This document shows, one piece after another, positions 1 through 10,557 of a stretch of DNA of 64,000 nucleotides. Source of the stretch: Sphagnum compactum. Lineage: Eukaryota; Bryophyta; Sphagnopsida; Sphagnales. The stretch spans positions 15,097,495-15,161,494 of the forward strand of contig OZ234502.1 in the NCBI GenBank assembly GCA_965153455.1. The letters are read 5' to 3'. The translations under genes were made by a program, and so were the position numbers. The notes under the pieces are model-generated. The model was not told the DNA's origin. It saw only the letters and a program-made list of their open reading frames with translations, and ran no database searches. Within the stretch, counting starts at the first letter, position 1; each line of letters starts with the position of its first letter.

Positions 1-1062
1 TTTATTTGGATGCAAGTTTGAAGTTTGGAAAAAGAAGATACACCTCATTCTTTTTCAAGCAGGGTTTTTCTTCATTATTATAAGTTTTATTTTTTCTTAT
101 TTTTTACTCTTGATTTGGTTTCTTCATTTTTGTAAATTTTTTTCTTTTAAAATTAGTTTACTGTATTTCCCTTTCCTTGTTTCATTTGTTTCCATTCTTT
201 TTTTTTATAGTTTTTGCGTTTTTATTTTTTTTTTTGTTTATGTTTGTTTCATGCTTTAATTTTTTCTATTCTTATTTTGTCTATCTTCATTTTTTTAAAA
301 AATTTATGCATTTATTTATTTATTTATTTTGTTTCTATTTTCTTTTTCAAAAAGATTCTAGTTTTTCTAATATGTTTTGTAATGAAAATAATTTTAAAAA
401 ACTTTTGTATTTTTGTTTGATTAGATACAGGTTTGAAGTTTGGAAAAAGAAGACAAACCTCTTTTTTTTTTTCAAGTATGGTTTTTTTTCTCTTTCTTTT
501 GCTGTCTATTTTGTTTTTTATTTTTTGTCATCTATTTTTAAATTTTCTCTTAAGATTATTTTACTGTATTTTCCTTTTTTGTTTCATGTTTAAATATATT
601 TATTTTATATGTTTTCATTTTTTTCTATTTTTAAGTGTTTTAAAAAAGTTTCTAATTGTTAAAGTGTTTTTCTGTTTTTTTTTTCTAGCTTTTTCCCTTA
701 AAAAAATAATTTGTTCTATTTTTTTCCTTTCTATTACAACTTTGTTTCATTTTATTTATTTGTTAACAACTTGTTTTTTTCTTTTTTCATTTGAAATTTC
801 TTGTGTTGTTTTAAAAAGATTTCTTGTCTTGTTTCTCAATTTTTTTTCAACAATTTTTTGTTTTTTAAAATTAGTTTGTAGCTTTTGGCAAATTGCAAGA
901 CTATAAGAGTTTTTCATAATCTACAGGATTGGATCACATTAACATTTGGATAAGCTGCTACTGCCGTCATTCGTCGTCCTCCTCCTCCTCTTCCAGCATC
1001 TTCTTCTTCTGGGATGATGGGACGGATGGATGGAAAGGACGGCCACCCAAGGATATTATATA
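1..1062 (+). mobile_element. T-rich element, copy 1 (left end outside the window)
   Basis: A very T-rich stretch that matches the element at 5077-6300 almost base for base, including the internal block with AAGTTTGGAAAAAGAAGA and the transition to mixed sequence near 905. It ends in a GGACGGATGGATGGAAAGG box followed by ATTATATA. The open frames read through it are phenylalanine-rich low-complexity translations of poly-T and not genes. The left terminus lies before base 1. The family name is unknown to me. I call it a mobile element because it recurs with the same ends in both orientations within this window. Confidence 0.6.
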
Positions 1063-1472
1063 ACACCACCACCCAGATTCCTTGAAATAGGAGATGCAAT
1101 AACCCGCACCTACTTTAGCTCCCCTACTCCAAATATCCCAATTGAAACTTTGGCACCCACATTGCCAGTCCTGCTGTTGCTCTCCATGGGTTCCTCCAAA
1201 GATCCGCACAAGGTTTCCCACTTTCTTCCACCTAAGAATATTGCGATCGGCCTTGGATGACCATGTTGGAATTGATTTGATGACCACTATTAGACCCCAT
1301 ACCTGGTTCACCTAAGCCATAAGCCAGTTCCGATTATCACAGAGTCACTGGAATTAGAGAGCATTGGCATTGGGTTGAAGACGTGGAGGTTCTTCCTGAT
1401 CACTAATTATGTGACATGGCCATGTTTGCATAACTTTTGTAAAACAAATTTCTCTTGATAGGCAGGCAACTA

Positions 1473-1712
1473 TCACATTGCTTTGTATGTCACATTCGCA
1501 AGGAAGACCTTCATTCCCTTGATTGAAGATGGCAACATGACCTCCAATATGCTGGATAGATTGCTCTTGGCAAGAAGCTCATCCAAACTAGTTGACATGA
1601 AACCCACCCCTGAGCTGGAAATCACCACTTTCTTCACAAAATTTGGATACATCTCTGCCATCCGAAATGCCACCATGCCACCATAGTTAATTCCCACCAA
1701 TTGTATCTGGTT
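1473..1712 (-). pseudogene. alpha/beta-hydrolase exon fragment (unit A)
   Basis: Read on the minus strand, an exon opens after a plausible acceptor (TTTTCAG) at 1712. It encodes LVGINYGGMVAFRMAEMYP and then VVISSSGV and EVMLPS, the nucleophile-elbow region of plant alpha/beta hydrolases (ABHD6/monoacylglycerol-lipase-like). In working relatives the elbow is G-x-S-x-G. Here the serine position is asparagine (G-I-N-Y-G), so the product could not act as a serine hydrolase. No other hydrolase exon can be followed in this copy, and the frame closes at 1473. It is best regarded as a captured gene fragment. The same exon recurs at 9355-9594 with the same asparagine. Confidence 0.65.
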
Positions 1713-2675
1713 CTGAAAACCAATTTCGCAAGAGGAAAAAAAAAAAAAAACCAATAAGTCAAAATAGAGCATGAATAATTGATGACAACATGTTATTATG
1801 ATGTTGTAGCAGCAATAATGCTTTGAAACATGTGGGGCCAATAAATCATATCAAACTCATGACCAAAAATCATAGTCTTTTAAGTTGAAGGTTTATTAGT
1901 ATTGAAAAAATATATCCTACAAAGAAACTGAATCTCACAATTTGTCCTGAAACTTCCCTATGCTTTTGGGTTATGAAGTATTATTAGGGTTTAGGGTGGT
2001 TCAGCGAGAACTAATCCTATCTTTTGGGAAGGAAAAAAATAAAATCTCCTCATTAATATACATTAGGAAGGAAATTGTTCGCCAAGAAAGACCACTAAAT
2101 ACCTGTTTACAAAATATTCTAAACATTAATATACACTGGTGCAAAACAAATTTGCCCCATTTTTGCTGTTAGGAATCCAAAGAGCTCATGGTGCTTGTAA
2201 CTTTCAGCCTGCAAGAAAAAACCTTTTAGAAAACCAACTTTCTTCTTCTTAGTGATGACTGTGGTAAAAAGCTCCTGCTTCCTTGTGATGACTATGAAAA
2301 AAAACCAGCGCCCAATGTGTTGTTTGGTGATAGGTGTCCAAGAAATCTTGTGCCCATTGCTACGCCCACAAACTTGCAATGGGTTTGTTGTGCCCACCAT
2401 TGCGTTCACAAACTTGTGACAGGTTTGGTGAATAGGAGCTTTTAATCCCATAATTGTTGATTTGTAGCCCCAGGTTTTGCGAAGATTCTGGCCATATGTT
2501 CAAAATTGAACAATTATTTTGTAAATGTTCATTGTTGAGACTTTCATCTATTTTGATGATCAGGACAAAGGATGTCCTTAAGAGAGGATATCCTGGTTTG
2601 GTTATAGGTGAGTAAGTAAACTCTCTTTGGCTCTGATGTGTTCGAAGTTTGTTTTTTTGGGTCATTTTTAACCAG

Positions 2676-3262
2676 CAGATCTTTAGATGGGCATAACTTC
2701 CTTAATATTGACTCGATTTAAACGATTTAAAGGGTGTTGGGTGCGCCTTTTACCCGTCTACATTTTATCTTTAGACACCAGAAACAAAGGAGGCACCCAG
2801 TAAGATTTAGAGCTGACTGACACACTAAGTGTTTAGTCACTGGCCTGGTTACCCTAGGATGAAACCGGAAGCAGATCTTCAGATGGGCATAACTTCCTTA
2901 ATATTGACTCGATTTAAACGATTTAAAGGGTGTTGGGTGCGCCCTCTACCCTTCTACATTTTATCTTTAGACACCAGAAACAAAGGAGGCACCCAGTAAG
3001 ATTTAGAGCTGACTGACACACTAAGTGTTTAGTCACTGGCCTGATTACCCTAGGATGAAACCGGAAGCAGATCTTTAGATGGGCATAACTTCCTTAATAT
3101 TGACTCGATTTAAACGATTTAAAGGGTGTTGGCTGCACCCTCTACCCCTCTACATTTTATCTTGAGACACCAGAAACAAAGGAGGCACCCAGTAAGATTT
3201 AGAGCTGACTGACACACTAAGTGTTTAGTCACTGGCCTGGTTACCCTAGGATGAAACCGGAA
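2676..3262. repeat. 196-bp satellite, three monomers (unit A)
   Basis: Three head-to-tail monomers start at about 2676, 2872 and 3068, giving an exact 196-bp period. Each contains GATGGGCATAACTTCCTTAA near its start and ends AGGATGAAACCGGAAGC. The final monomer runs directly into the glycine-rich block. The monomer end, read on the minus strand, encodes the last residues (TASGFILG and stop) of the glycine-rich frame. The satellite therefore appears to derive from the 3' end of that coding sequence and its downstream DNA. Confidence 0.8.
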
Positions 3263-3830
3263 GCAGTTCCAGTTCTTGTCGTGCCTCCCGTCCCTATGCC
3301 ATAGCCACCAGCTCCAGGACCTCCTCCCGCACCATAACCCCCAGCTCCAGGACCTCCTCCCGCACCATAACCCCCGGCTCCAGGACCTCCTCCGGCACTA
3401 TAACCCCAGAAAAAAAGGAGGCACCCAGTAAGATTTAGAGCTGACTGACACACTAAATGTTTAGTCACTGGCCTGGTTACCTCAGGATGAAACCGGAAGC
3501 AGTTCCAGTTCTTGTCGTGCCTCCCGTCCCTGTGCCATAGCCACCAGCTCCAGGACCTCCTCTAGCACCATACCCCCAGCTCCAGGACCTCCTCCGGCAC
3601 CATAACCCCCGGCTCCAGTACCTCCTCCGGCACCATATCCCCCGGCTCCAGGAGCTCCTCCGGCACCATATCCACCACCAGCTGTTGCTGCAGGAGCTCC
3701 TCCGGCACCATATCCACCACCAGCTGTTGCTGCAGGAGCTCTAGTACCATATCCAGCTCCAGTACCAGCAGCACTATGGCCATGTCCAAAACCCAAAGCA
3801 TTTTCTATCTTCCCCACGGATGAGGGGACG
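3263..3830 (-). pseudogene. Glycine-rich protein fragment, GYGAGG repeats (unit A)
   Basis: The minus-strand frame gives repeats of GGYGAGG and GPGAGG preceded by GHGHSAAGTGAGYG and followed by GTGGTTRTGTASGF and a stop. The same frame is preserved in units B and C, which suggests it was coding when captured. Such composition is seen in plant glycine-rich cell-wall and some LEA/dehydrin-like proteins, but no defining motif (for example a K-segment) is visible, so the family is unassigned. In this copy the block is interrupted at about 3410-3480 by part of a satellite monomer, and the glycine-rich end is duplicated. Overlapping frames give other low-complexity translations that I disregard. 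Confidence 0.45.
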
Positions 3831-4019
3831 GATGAATGACGGGACGGACGGATGAAAAGGACGACCGGATGGAAAGGACGACCGCCGCAAGCCGACAAAA
3901 CCACCGATATTATATAGAGAGACTAATGTGAACCCGGTGCATAATGCACCCGTCGAGCTCCCCCCCGCCCGTGCTGGCCCCCCCCCCCCTTATCCATTTT
4001 AACCATCTATCCATCCATT

Positions 4020-4440
4020 ACCAATCCTCATGCAATCCATCTTCACTATCGATCCATCCATTTCCCATCCTCACACAATCCATCTTCACCATCGATCCAT
4101 CCATTTCCCATCCTCACACAATCCATCTTCACCATCCATCCATCCATTACCCATCCTCGCACAGTCCATCTTCACCATCCATCCATCCATTACCCATCCT
4201 CACACAATCCATCTTCACGATCCATCCATCCATTTCCCATCCTCACACAATCCATCTTCACCATCCATCCATCCATTACCCATCCTCACACAATCCATCT
4301 TCACCATCCATCCATTAACCATCCTCACACAAATGCATCTTCACCATCCACCATCCATCCACGCCCAATCCTCACCATCCACCCATCGGTTACCTGTCCT
4401 CACACAAATCCATCCTCACCGATCCATCTTCACCATCCAT
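4020..4440. repeat. 43-bp minisatellite rich in CATCCATC
   Basis: About seven to eight tandem units with a period near 43 bp, each containing CATCCTCACACAATCCATC and CTTCACCATCC. The units become irregular after about 4320. Both flanks (about 3960-3990 and 4500-4533) carry C-rich tracts with the same core CCGCCCGTGCTGGCCCCC, so the array lies between direct repeats. Open frames here are artefacts of the repeat. Confidence 0.8.
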
Positions 4441-4459
4441 CGCCATCGTAATCCAAACT

Positions 4460-5076
4460 CGATAGGTTGTCACACCTGCCGTTCCTGAAACGTCCCCCCC
4501 CCCTGCTAGCCCCCCCCGCCCGTGCTGGCCCCCCTGACCCAACTCAGGTATTTTGGCGTGTGTTTCTCCGCCACCAGAAAATGCCGGTGCCGATTCTGCC
4601 GATGCCGAATCTGCCGGTGCCGATTTTGCAGCAGAACTGTCGTGTCAGACAGACGCACACACAGACTAACGCAATTAATATATAAGATACCCTTGACCTT
4701 CGGACACTGTGACATATGACACTGTGACATGTGACATATCACTTTCTCTTTTATTAACAATATTACGAACTCTATACATAACAAAACAACATAATTCAAA
4801 ATGTTTATTTTTGAAAAAAGGTGTAATTTGCAAGTCTAAGTTCAAATAATTTTCTGAAAATTTCAACAAACCTTGTCATACTTGCAATATATATATTTTA
4901 AAAAAAAACTCATGAACATGTGTGAAAACTAAATCCTTAAAAATAAATATATTGATTATTCAATAGTTACTTGCTGAACCCAATCACAGTCTATGATATA
5001 TCATCCCTCCCCCAATTTACACATACCCACTAAAGCCCCCCCAACATACAACCCAAGGAGGACGACCGGATGGACA
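4460..5076. other. Spacer with short simple repeats, no gene
   Basis: The stretch holds a C-rich tract, then three to four imperfect copies of CGGTGCCGATTCTGC at 4581-4632, then paired GACACTGTGACAT copies at about 4703-4737, then AT-rich unique sequence. No splice-consistent coding frame was found. Confidence 0.5.
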
Positions 5077-6300
5077 GTGACCTTCGAGCACTGTGAACTC
5101 CCCTAGTTTCTTTAAATTTGGTTCATGTTTTAGTTTTCTCTAGAAACTTTTTTTTTTAAAAAATTTTTATGTGTTTTCTGTTTTTATTATTATTTTGTAT
5201 AATAAAAATAAAGTGTTTTTTTTCACTTTTCTATTTTTGTTTATTTGGATGCAAGTTTGAAGTTTGGAGAAAGAAGATACACCTCATTCTTTTTCAAGCA
5301 GGGTTTTTCTTCATTATTATAAGTTTTATTTTTTCTTATTTTTTACTCTTGATTTGGTTTCTTCATTTTTGTAAATTTTTTTCTTTTAAAATTATTTTAC
5401 TGTATTTCCCTTTCCTTGTTTCATTTGTTTCCATTCCTTTTTTATAGTTTTATAGTTTTTACTTTTTTTTGTTTATGTTTGTTTCATGCTTTAATTTTTT
5501 CTATTCTTATTTTGTCTATCTTCATTTTTTTTTAAAATTATGCATTTATTTATTTATTTATTTTGTTTCTATTTTCTTTTTCAAAAAGATTCTAGTTTTT
5601 CTAATATGTTTTGTAATGAAAATAATTTTAAAAAACTTTTGTATTTTTGTTTGATTAGATACAGGTTTGAAGTTTGGAAAAAGAAGACAAACCTCATTTT
5701 TTTTTCCAAGTATGGTTTTTTTTCTCTTTCTTTTGCTGTCTATTTTGTTTTTTATTTTTTGTCATCTATTTTTAAATTTTCTTTTAAGATTATTACTGTA
5801 TTTTCCTTTTTTGTTTCATGTTTAAATATATTTATTTTATATGTTTTCATTTTTTTTCCATTTTTAAGTGTTTTAAAAAAGTTTTTAATTGTTAAAGTGT
5901 TTTTCTGTTTTTTTTTTTTTAGCTTTTTCCCTTAAAAAATATATATTTGTTCTGTTTTTTTCCTTTCTGTTACAACTTTGATTCATTTTATATATTTGTT
6001 AACAACTTGTTTTTTTCTTTTTTAATTTGAAATTTCTTGTGTTGTTTTAAAAAGATTTCTTCTCTTGTTTCTCATTTTTTTTTCAACAATTTTTTGTTTT
6101 TTAAAATTAGTTTGTAGCTTTTGGCAAATTGCAAGACTACAAGAGTTTTTCATAAACTACAGGATTGGATCACATAAACATTTGGATAAGCGCTGTCGCC
6201 ATTCATGGTCGTCCTCCTTTTCCATTATCTTCTTCTTCCGGGATGAGGAACTTGGATGGATGAATGACGGGACGGATGGATGGAAAGGACGACCACCCAA
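5077..6300 (+). mobile_element. T-rich element, copy 2 (apparently full length)
   Basis: It begins with GTGACCTTCGAGCACTGTGA and a CTCCCC motif. It runs through about 1 kb of T-rich sequence with a conserved internal block and ends in a hairpin-forming region. The arms are GTCGTCCTCCTTTTCCAT (from 6207) and GGATGGAAAGGACGACC (ending 6296). No protein-coding capacity is credible. Other copies are at 1-1062, 6301-6600 (inverted), 11860-11996, 13285-13736 and 13737-14150. It resembles no named superfamily I can identify. The left motif and the right hairpin are the consistent termini. Confidence 0.6.
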
Positions 6301-6600
6301 ATAAAGAGTAAAAAATAAGAAAAAAATAAAACTTATAATAATGAAAAAAAACCCTACTTGAAAAAGAATGAGGTGCGTCTTCTTTCTCCAAACTTCAAAC
6401 TTGCATCCAAATAAACAAAAATACAAAAGTGAAAAAGAAACACTTTATTATTATTATACGAAATAATAATAAAAACAGAAAACACTTATAAATAAATAAA
6501 TAAATAAGATAAAAGTTTCTAGGAAAAACTAAAACATGAACCAGGTTTAAAGAAAGGGGGGACTTCACCGTGTCCGAAGGTCACGGGTACCCACCAGTGA
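6301..6600 (-). mobile_element. T-rich element, inverted and truncated copy
   Basis: This is the reverse complement of the first roughly 250 bases of the T-rich element, joined tail-to-head to copy 2. It ends in the inverted terminal motif GGACTTCACCGTGTCCGAAG and GTCACGGGTACCCA. Immediately to the right the motif GTGAAGTCCCCC occurs in direct orientation, so 6555-6610 can fold into a GGGGGACTTCAC/GTGAAGTCCCCC hairpin. Confidence 0.6.
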
Positions 6601-7295
6601 AGTCCCCCAAAAGTGAGTGGGGGGGGGGGCAGCAAAAAAAGACAAAATTATCAAATATATTTGGTGGGTTTTGAGTGTGTAGTCAAAGATATAGAAGCAT
6701 GATTACAGTTGTTTACTTCATATCCGGCTTTATAGCCAGTTTTGGCACAATCTTCTTGAGGAAGGTTGCCACATTTTGCTATGGAAGATCTGCACTGTGG
6801 CTACAAACAAAAAATCTTAGAAAAATAAAATTAAAAACAACACTGCTAGGGACGACCTGGGGTCGTCCCTACTGGCAACTACCTCCTTACTATGAGATAA
6901 ATTGCCACATGAATGGGCAATTCCCTAAAACAGTGGAGTTTTGCAATTTAAGTACCCGTGACCTTCGGACACTGTGAAGTCCCCCAAAAGTGAGTGGGGG
7001 GGGGGGGGGGCAGCAAAAAAAGACAAAATTATCAAATATATTTGGTGGGTTTTGAGTGTGTAGTCAAAGATAGAGAAGCATGATTACAGTTGTTTACTTC
7101 ATATCCGGCTTTATAGCCAGTTTTGGCACAATCTTCTTGAGGAAGGTCGCCACATTTTGCTATGGAAGATCCGCACTGTGACTACAAACAAAAAATCTTA
7201 GAAAAATAAAATAAAAAACAACACTACTAGGGACAACCTGGGGTCGTCCCTACTGGCAACTACCTCCTTACTATGAGATAAATTGCCACATGATT
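6592..7295. repeat. Imperfect tandem duplication of a ~360-bp hairpin-bearing sequence
   Basis: Copy 1 is 6592-6950 and copy 2 is about 6973-7293. Both start with GTGAAGTCCCCCAAAAGTG and a long G run. Both contain a short perfect or near-perfect hairpin, GGGACGACC-TGGG-GTCGTCCC, at 6848 and its variant at 7229. The end of copy 2 resumes at about 7512-7551 after an intervening block. Part of the internal sequence (TTTATAGCCAGTTTTGGC region) resembles the left arm of the fold-back element at 22.6 kb, so these may be relatives. Confidence 0.65.
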
Positions 7296-7511
7296 GTCTC
7301 CTCCATTCCATGGATGGATGAGGGGACCCCCACCCCCAATAGAAAAAAAAAAAAATTACTCCCTTTCCCCCTCTCCCCAAAACCCAAAAAAGGAAAAAAT
7401 TGGCTGCACTGATTGCATACCGAGCCTTCCTCAGTGCCTGCCTGAAATTTTTATTATGGGCCAATACCCCTTCATAACAGGATGGATTCCTATTGTGCTA
7501 TAAATAGGGCA
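7296..7511. other. Insertion inside the second tandem copy
   Basis: About 215 bases interrupt the second copy of the 6.6-kb duplication, since the sequence found after 6912 in copy 1 resumes at about 7512 here. The insert starts with a GGATGGATGAGGGGACC box and holds A-rich and C-rich tracts. No gene was recognised and no clear target duplication was seen. Confidence 0.4.
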
Positions 7512-7674
7512 GAATGGGCAATTCCCTGAAAGAGTGGAGTTTTACAATTTAAGAAGGGCCTGCGCCCTCCTCCCCCCTCTTTGCCTTGGATGGATGGAGG
7601 GACGAATGGATGACGGGATGGACGACGGGACGGATGGATGGAAAGGACGACCACCCAAGGACATTATATAAGTA

Positions 7675-7812
7675 GCGCAGCTCTATGAGTTGCCCGCCGG
7701 TTGGCATCTGCCGCACATTGCTCTCAGATCGAGCAGCATGCCTTTCCCGAGCAAGACGATTTCGACGGATGCGCGGGTCCTCCAAAGGGGCCTCTTCTTC
7801 CTCTTCGTTCAT
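7675..7812 (-). pseudogene. Stub of Helitron Rep/helicase N-terminus (unit B)
   Basis: The minus-strand frame starts MNEEEEEAPLED and continues RIRRNRLARERHAARSE, the same as the start of the Helitron protein at 19214. It matches only about 45 codons, with a one-base deletion near 7723 relative to the full copy. At 7675 it fuses abruptly to a GGATG box (ACATTATATAAGTAGC). It is a truncated leftover of the element, not a gene. It links unit B to the Helitron-bearing unit C. Confidence 0.75.
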
Positions 7813-8237
7813 TGGTTTAATGAGAGTTCTTGTGTTGAAGGGGGGGGAGATAGGTGAAGAGGTCTGTTCAAAGCAAAGTTGGCTGCAATGAGCTCACATT
7901 GCGTCCCCTTTCCAGATGTCGGAACTCCAGAAATCATAATCTTCAGGGCCTCCATTCTTGCCGAGGCCTAAACTAATTTTGCCAGAGGAAAAAAAAAAGA
8001 AAAACCAAAAAGTCGAAATATTTTGATGTTGCAGCAGCAGCAGTGCTTTGGAATTCTGCCTGGACAACGAAGATAAAATTGTAAAAACAATGTGAAACTG
8101 GCTAAATTTACAGCAATATTCCTGTGCTTTCCAATTTGCAATTCAGGAAATTTCTTCAATGCACCTTGGCTGCATCCCCTTTCCAGAAGCCGAAACTCTA
8201 AAAATCAAAATCTTCTTAAAAGACTGATCAATATCAA

Positions 8238-8370
8238 TCAATCCTTGGTTGAGTTCTGGGGGCAGGTTTTCAGGAAATTGAGGATGATGTGGTTATATTC
8301 CTTGGGATTCTCAATTTGAGGTATGTGCCCACAATTCTTCATCACAACCAACTTTGCTCTGCTTGTACCT
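8238..8370 (-). pseudogene. alpha/beta-hydrolase C-terminal exon fragment (unit B)
   Basis: The minus-strand frame reads AKLVVMKNCGHIPQIENP followed by KEYNHIILNFL and stops at 8238. This is the C-terminal signature of plant alpha/beta hydrolases. The N-C-G-H motif carries the catalytic histidine, followed by P-x-I-E-x-P and the terminal helix. The elbow exon of the same gene lies upstream on this strand at 9355-9594, so gene order and orientation are preserved. The catalytic histidine survives here while the nucleophile serine is lost in the other exon. The gene is not intact: no continuous set of exons could be joined. Confidence 0.7.
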
Positions 8371-9354
8371 AAATGTCTGCATAGTTAATGCCTAAGTTAA
8401 TGCCCTGGTTGCAAGGGCATTCCTGAAATATGTGCTATTCCTTGGCTATGTGCAGAATATCAAAAGGGCCATATTGGTACATGCCTCCAACCTCAAGCCA
8501 TAGGCCCATCATTGTGGATTCTTTTTTTTCACCCAAATTCTCATATAGGAGTGGTATTTTGTTTTCTTAGGATTAAAAAAATGAAAATAAGAAAATCCAG
8601 CTGTACATGATGATGATGACTCCAGGAAAGTTCAAAGTCTTGAAACAACCAATTTTCTCAATTAGATTTTTCAAGTTTGTGATAATGGATGATGATGAGT
8701 TAAACTCACTTGGAGCATATCGTGAAAAATGAATTTCAAGAGCCACCTTGCCAGCTGCTGGAAGTCATAACGCTGAGATGCTGCTGCCTTTTGTTTGGCA
8801 TTGGCTGATGCCCCTGCTGCAGTTGTTTCTGCCACCTCCCCCCTATCGTCAGCGCTGATGGCATCAGCACCTGGATTGGTCTAGCTCTCTGTGACCCGCG
8901 TATGAAGAAGAGCATTTGGAGGGTCTTGTGAAGTGCTGGCGGTAACACCACCGCCCAGATTCCTTGAAATAGGAGATGCAATAACCCGCACCTACTTTAG
9001 CTCCCCTATTCCAAATATCCCGATTAAAACTTTGGCACCCACATTGCCAGTCCTGCTGTTGCTCTCCATGGGTTCCTCCGAAGATCCGCACAAGGTTTCC
9101 CACTTTCTTCCACATGAGAGTATTGCGACCGGCCTCGGATGATCATGTTGGAATTGACTTGGTGACCACTATTAGACCCCATACCTGGTTCACCTAAGCC
9201 ATAAGCCAGTTCCGATTATCACATCGTCACTGGAATTTGAAAGCATTGGCATTGGGTTGAAGATGTCGAGGTTCTTCCTGATCACTAATTATGTGACATG
9301 GCCATGTTTGCATAACTTTCGTAAAACAAATTTCTCTTGATAGGCAGGCAACTA

Positions 9355-9594
9355 TCACATTGCTTTGTATGTCACATTCGCAAGGAAGACCTTCATTCCC
9401 TTGACTGAAGATGGCAACATGACCTCCGATATGCTGGACAGATTGCTCCTGGCAAGAAGCTCGTCCAAGCTAGCTGACATGAAACGCACCCCTGAGCTGG
9501 AAATCACCACTTTCTTCACAAAATTTGGATACATCTCTGCCATCCGAAATGCCACCATGCCACCATAGTTAGTTCCCACCAATCGTATCTGGTT
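9355..9594 (-). pseudogene. alpha/beta-hydrolase elbow exon fragment (unit B)
   Basis: This is a near-identical counterpart of 1473-1712. After an acceptor at 9594 the frame reads NQIRLVGTNYGGMVAFRMAE, then VVISSSGV and SISEVMLPSSV. The nucleophile position is again asparagine (G-T-N-Y-G). A few substitutions separate it from unit A (for example ISEVML against ILEVML), which indicates duplication followed by modest divergence. It lies upstream of the C-terminal exon at 8238-8370 in the same orientation. Confidence 0.65.
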
Positions 9595-10557
9595 CTGAAA
9601 ACCAATTTCGTAAGAGGAAAAAAAAAGAAAAACCAATAAGTCAAAATAGAGCATGAATAATTGATGACAACATGTTATTATGATGTTGTAGCAGCAATAA
9701 TGCTTTGAAACATGTGGGGCCAATAAATCATATCAAACTCATGACCAAAAATCATAGTCTTTGAAGTTGAAGGTTTATTAGTATTGAAAAAATATATCCT
9801 ACAAAGAAACCGAATCTCACAATTTGTCCTAAAACTTCCCTATGCTTTTGGGTTATGAAGTACTATTAAGGTTTAGGGTGGTTCAGCGAGAACTAATCCT
9901 ATCTTTTGGGAAGGAAAAAAATAAAATCTCCTCATTAATATACATTAGGAAGGAAATTGTTCGCCAAAAAAGACCACTAAATACCTGTTTACAAAATATT
10001 CTAAACATTAATATACACTAGTGCAAAACAAATTCGCCCCATTTTTGCTGTTAGGAATCCAAAGAGCTCTTGGTGCTTGTAACTTTCAGCCTGCATGAAA
10101 AAACCTTTTAGAAAACCAACTTTCTTCTTCTTAGTGATGACTGTGGTAAAAAGCTCCTGCTTCCTTGTGATGACTATGCAAAAAAACCAGCGCCCAATGT
10201 GTTGTTTGGTGATAGGTGTCCAAGAAATCTTGTGCCCATTGCTACGCCCACAAACTTGCAATGGGTTTGTTGTGCCCACCATTGCGTTCACAAACTTGTG
10301 ACAGGTTTGGTGAATAGGAGCTTTTAATCCCATAATTGTTGATTTGTAGCCCCAGGTTTTGCGAAGATTCTGGCCATATGTTCAAAATTGAACAATTATT
10401 TTGTAAATGTTCATTGTTGAGACTTTCATCTATTTTGATGATGAGGACAAAAGATGTCCATAAGAGAGGATATCCTGGTTTGGTTATAGGTGAGTAAGTA
10501 AACTCTCTTTGGCTCTGATGTGTTCGAAGTTTGTTTTTTTGGGTCATTTTTAACCAG

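Larger units (their letters stand above)
1063..3915. mobile_element. Composite repeat unit A (hydrolase fragment, 196-bp satellite, Gly-rich block)
   Basis: This stretch is repeated at 8943-11860 (unit B), and its right half again at about 20010-21880 (unit C). The order is an alpha/beta-hydrolase exon fragment, non-coding sequence, three 196-bp satellite monomers, a glycine-rich coding-like block, then a GGATG-rich box ending GATATTATATA. Unit A begins immediately after a similar GGATG box, so it is bounded on both sides by the same box in direct orientation. It lacks the left part of unit B, which contains the hydrolase C-terminal exon and a Helitron stub. It reads as a non-autonomous derivative or a segmental duplicate. 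The mechanism is inference. Confidence 0.6.

Noticed and set aside
177-906. Long Phe-rich open frames on the plus strand
   Set aside because: They are translations of poly-T with few stop codons and repeat in every copy of the T-rich element. No domain or codon structure.
2119-2665. Minus-strand frames of about 100 codons shared by units A, B and C (181 codons in unit C)
   Set aside because: The frame is open in unit C only because of one deleted base. No recognised domain, and it lies where hydrolase introns would be expected.
3944-4488. Frames of 120-150 codons rich in Ser, His and Pro
   Set aside because: Direct consequence of the 43-bp CATCCATC minisatellite, open in more than one frame.
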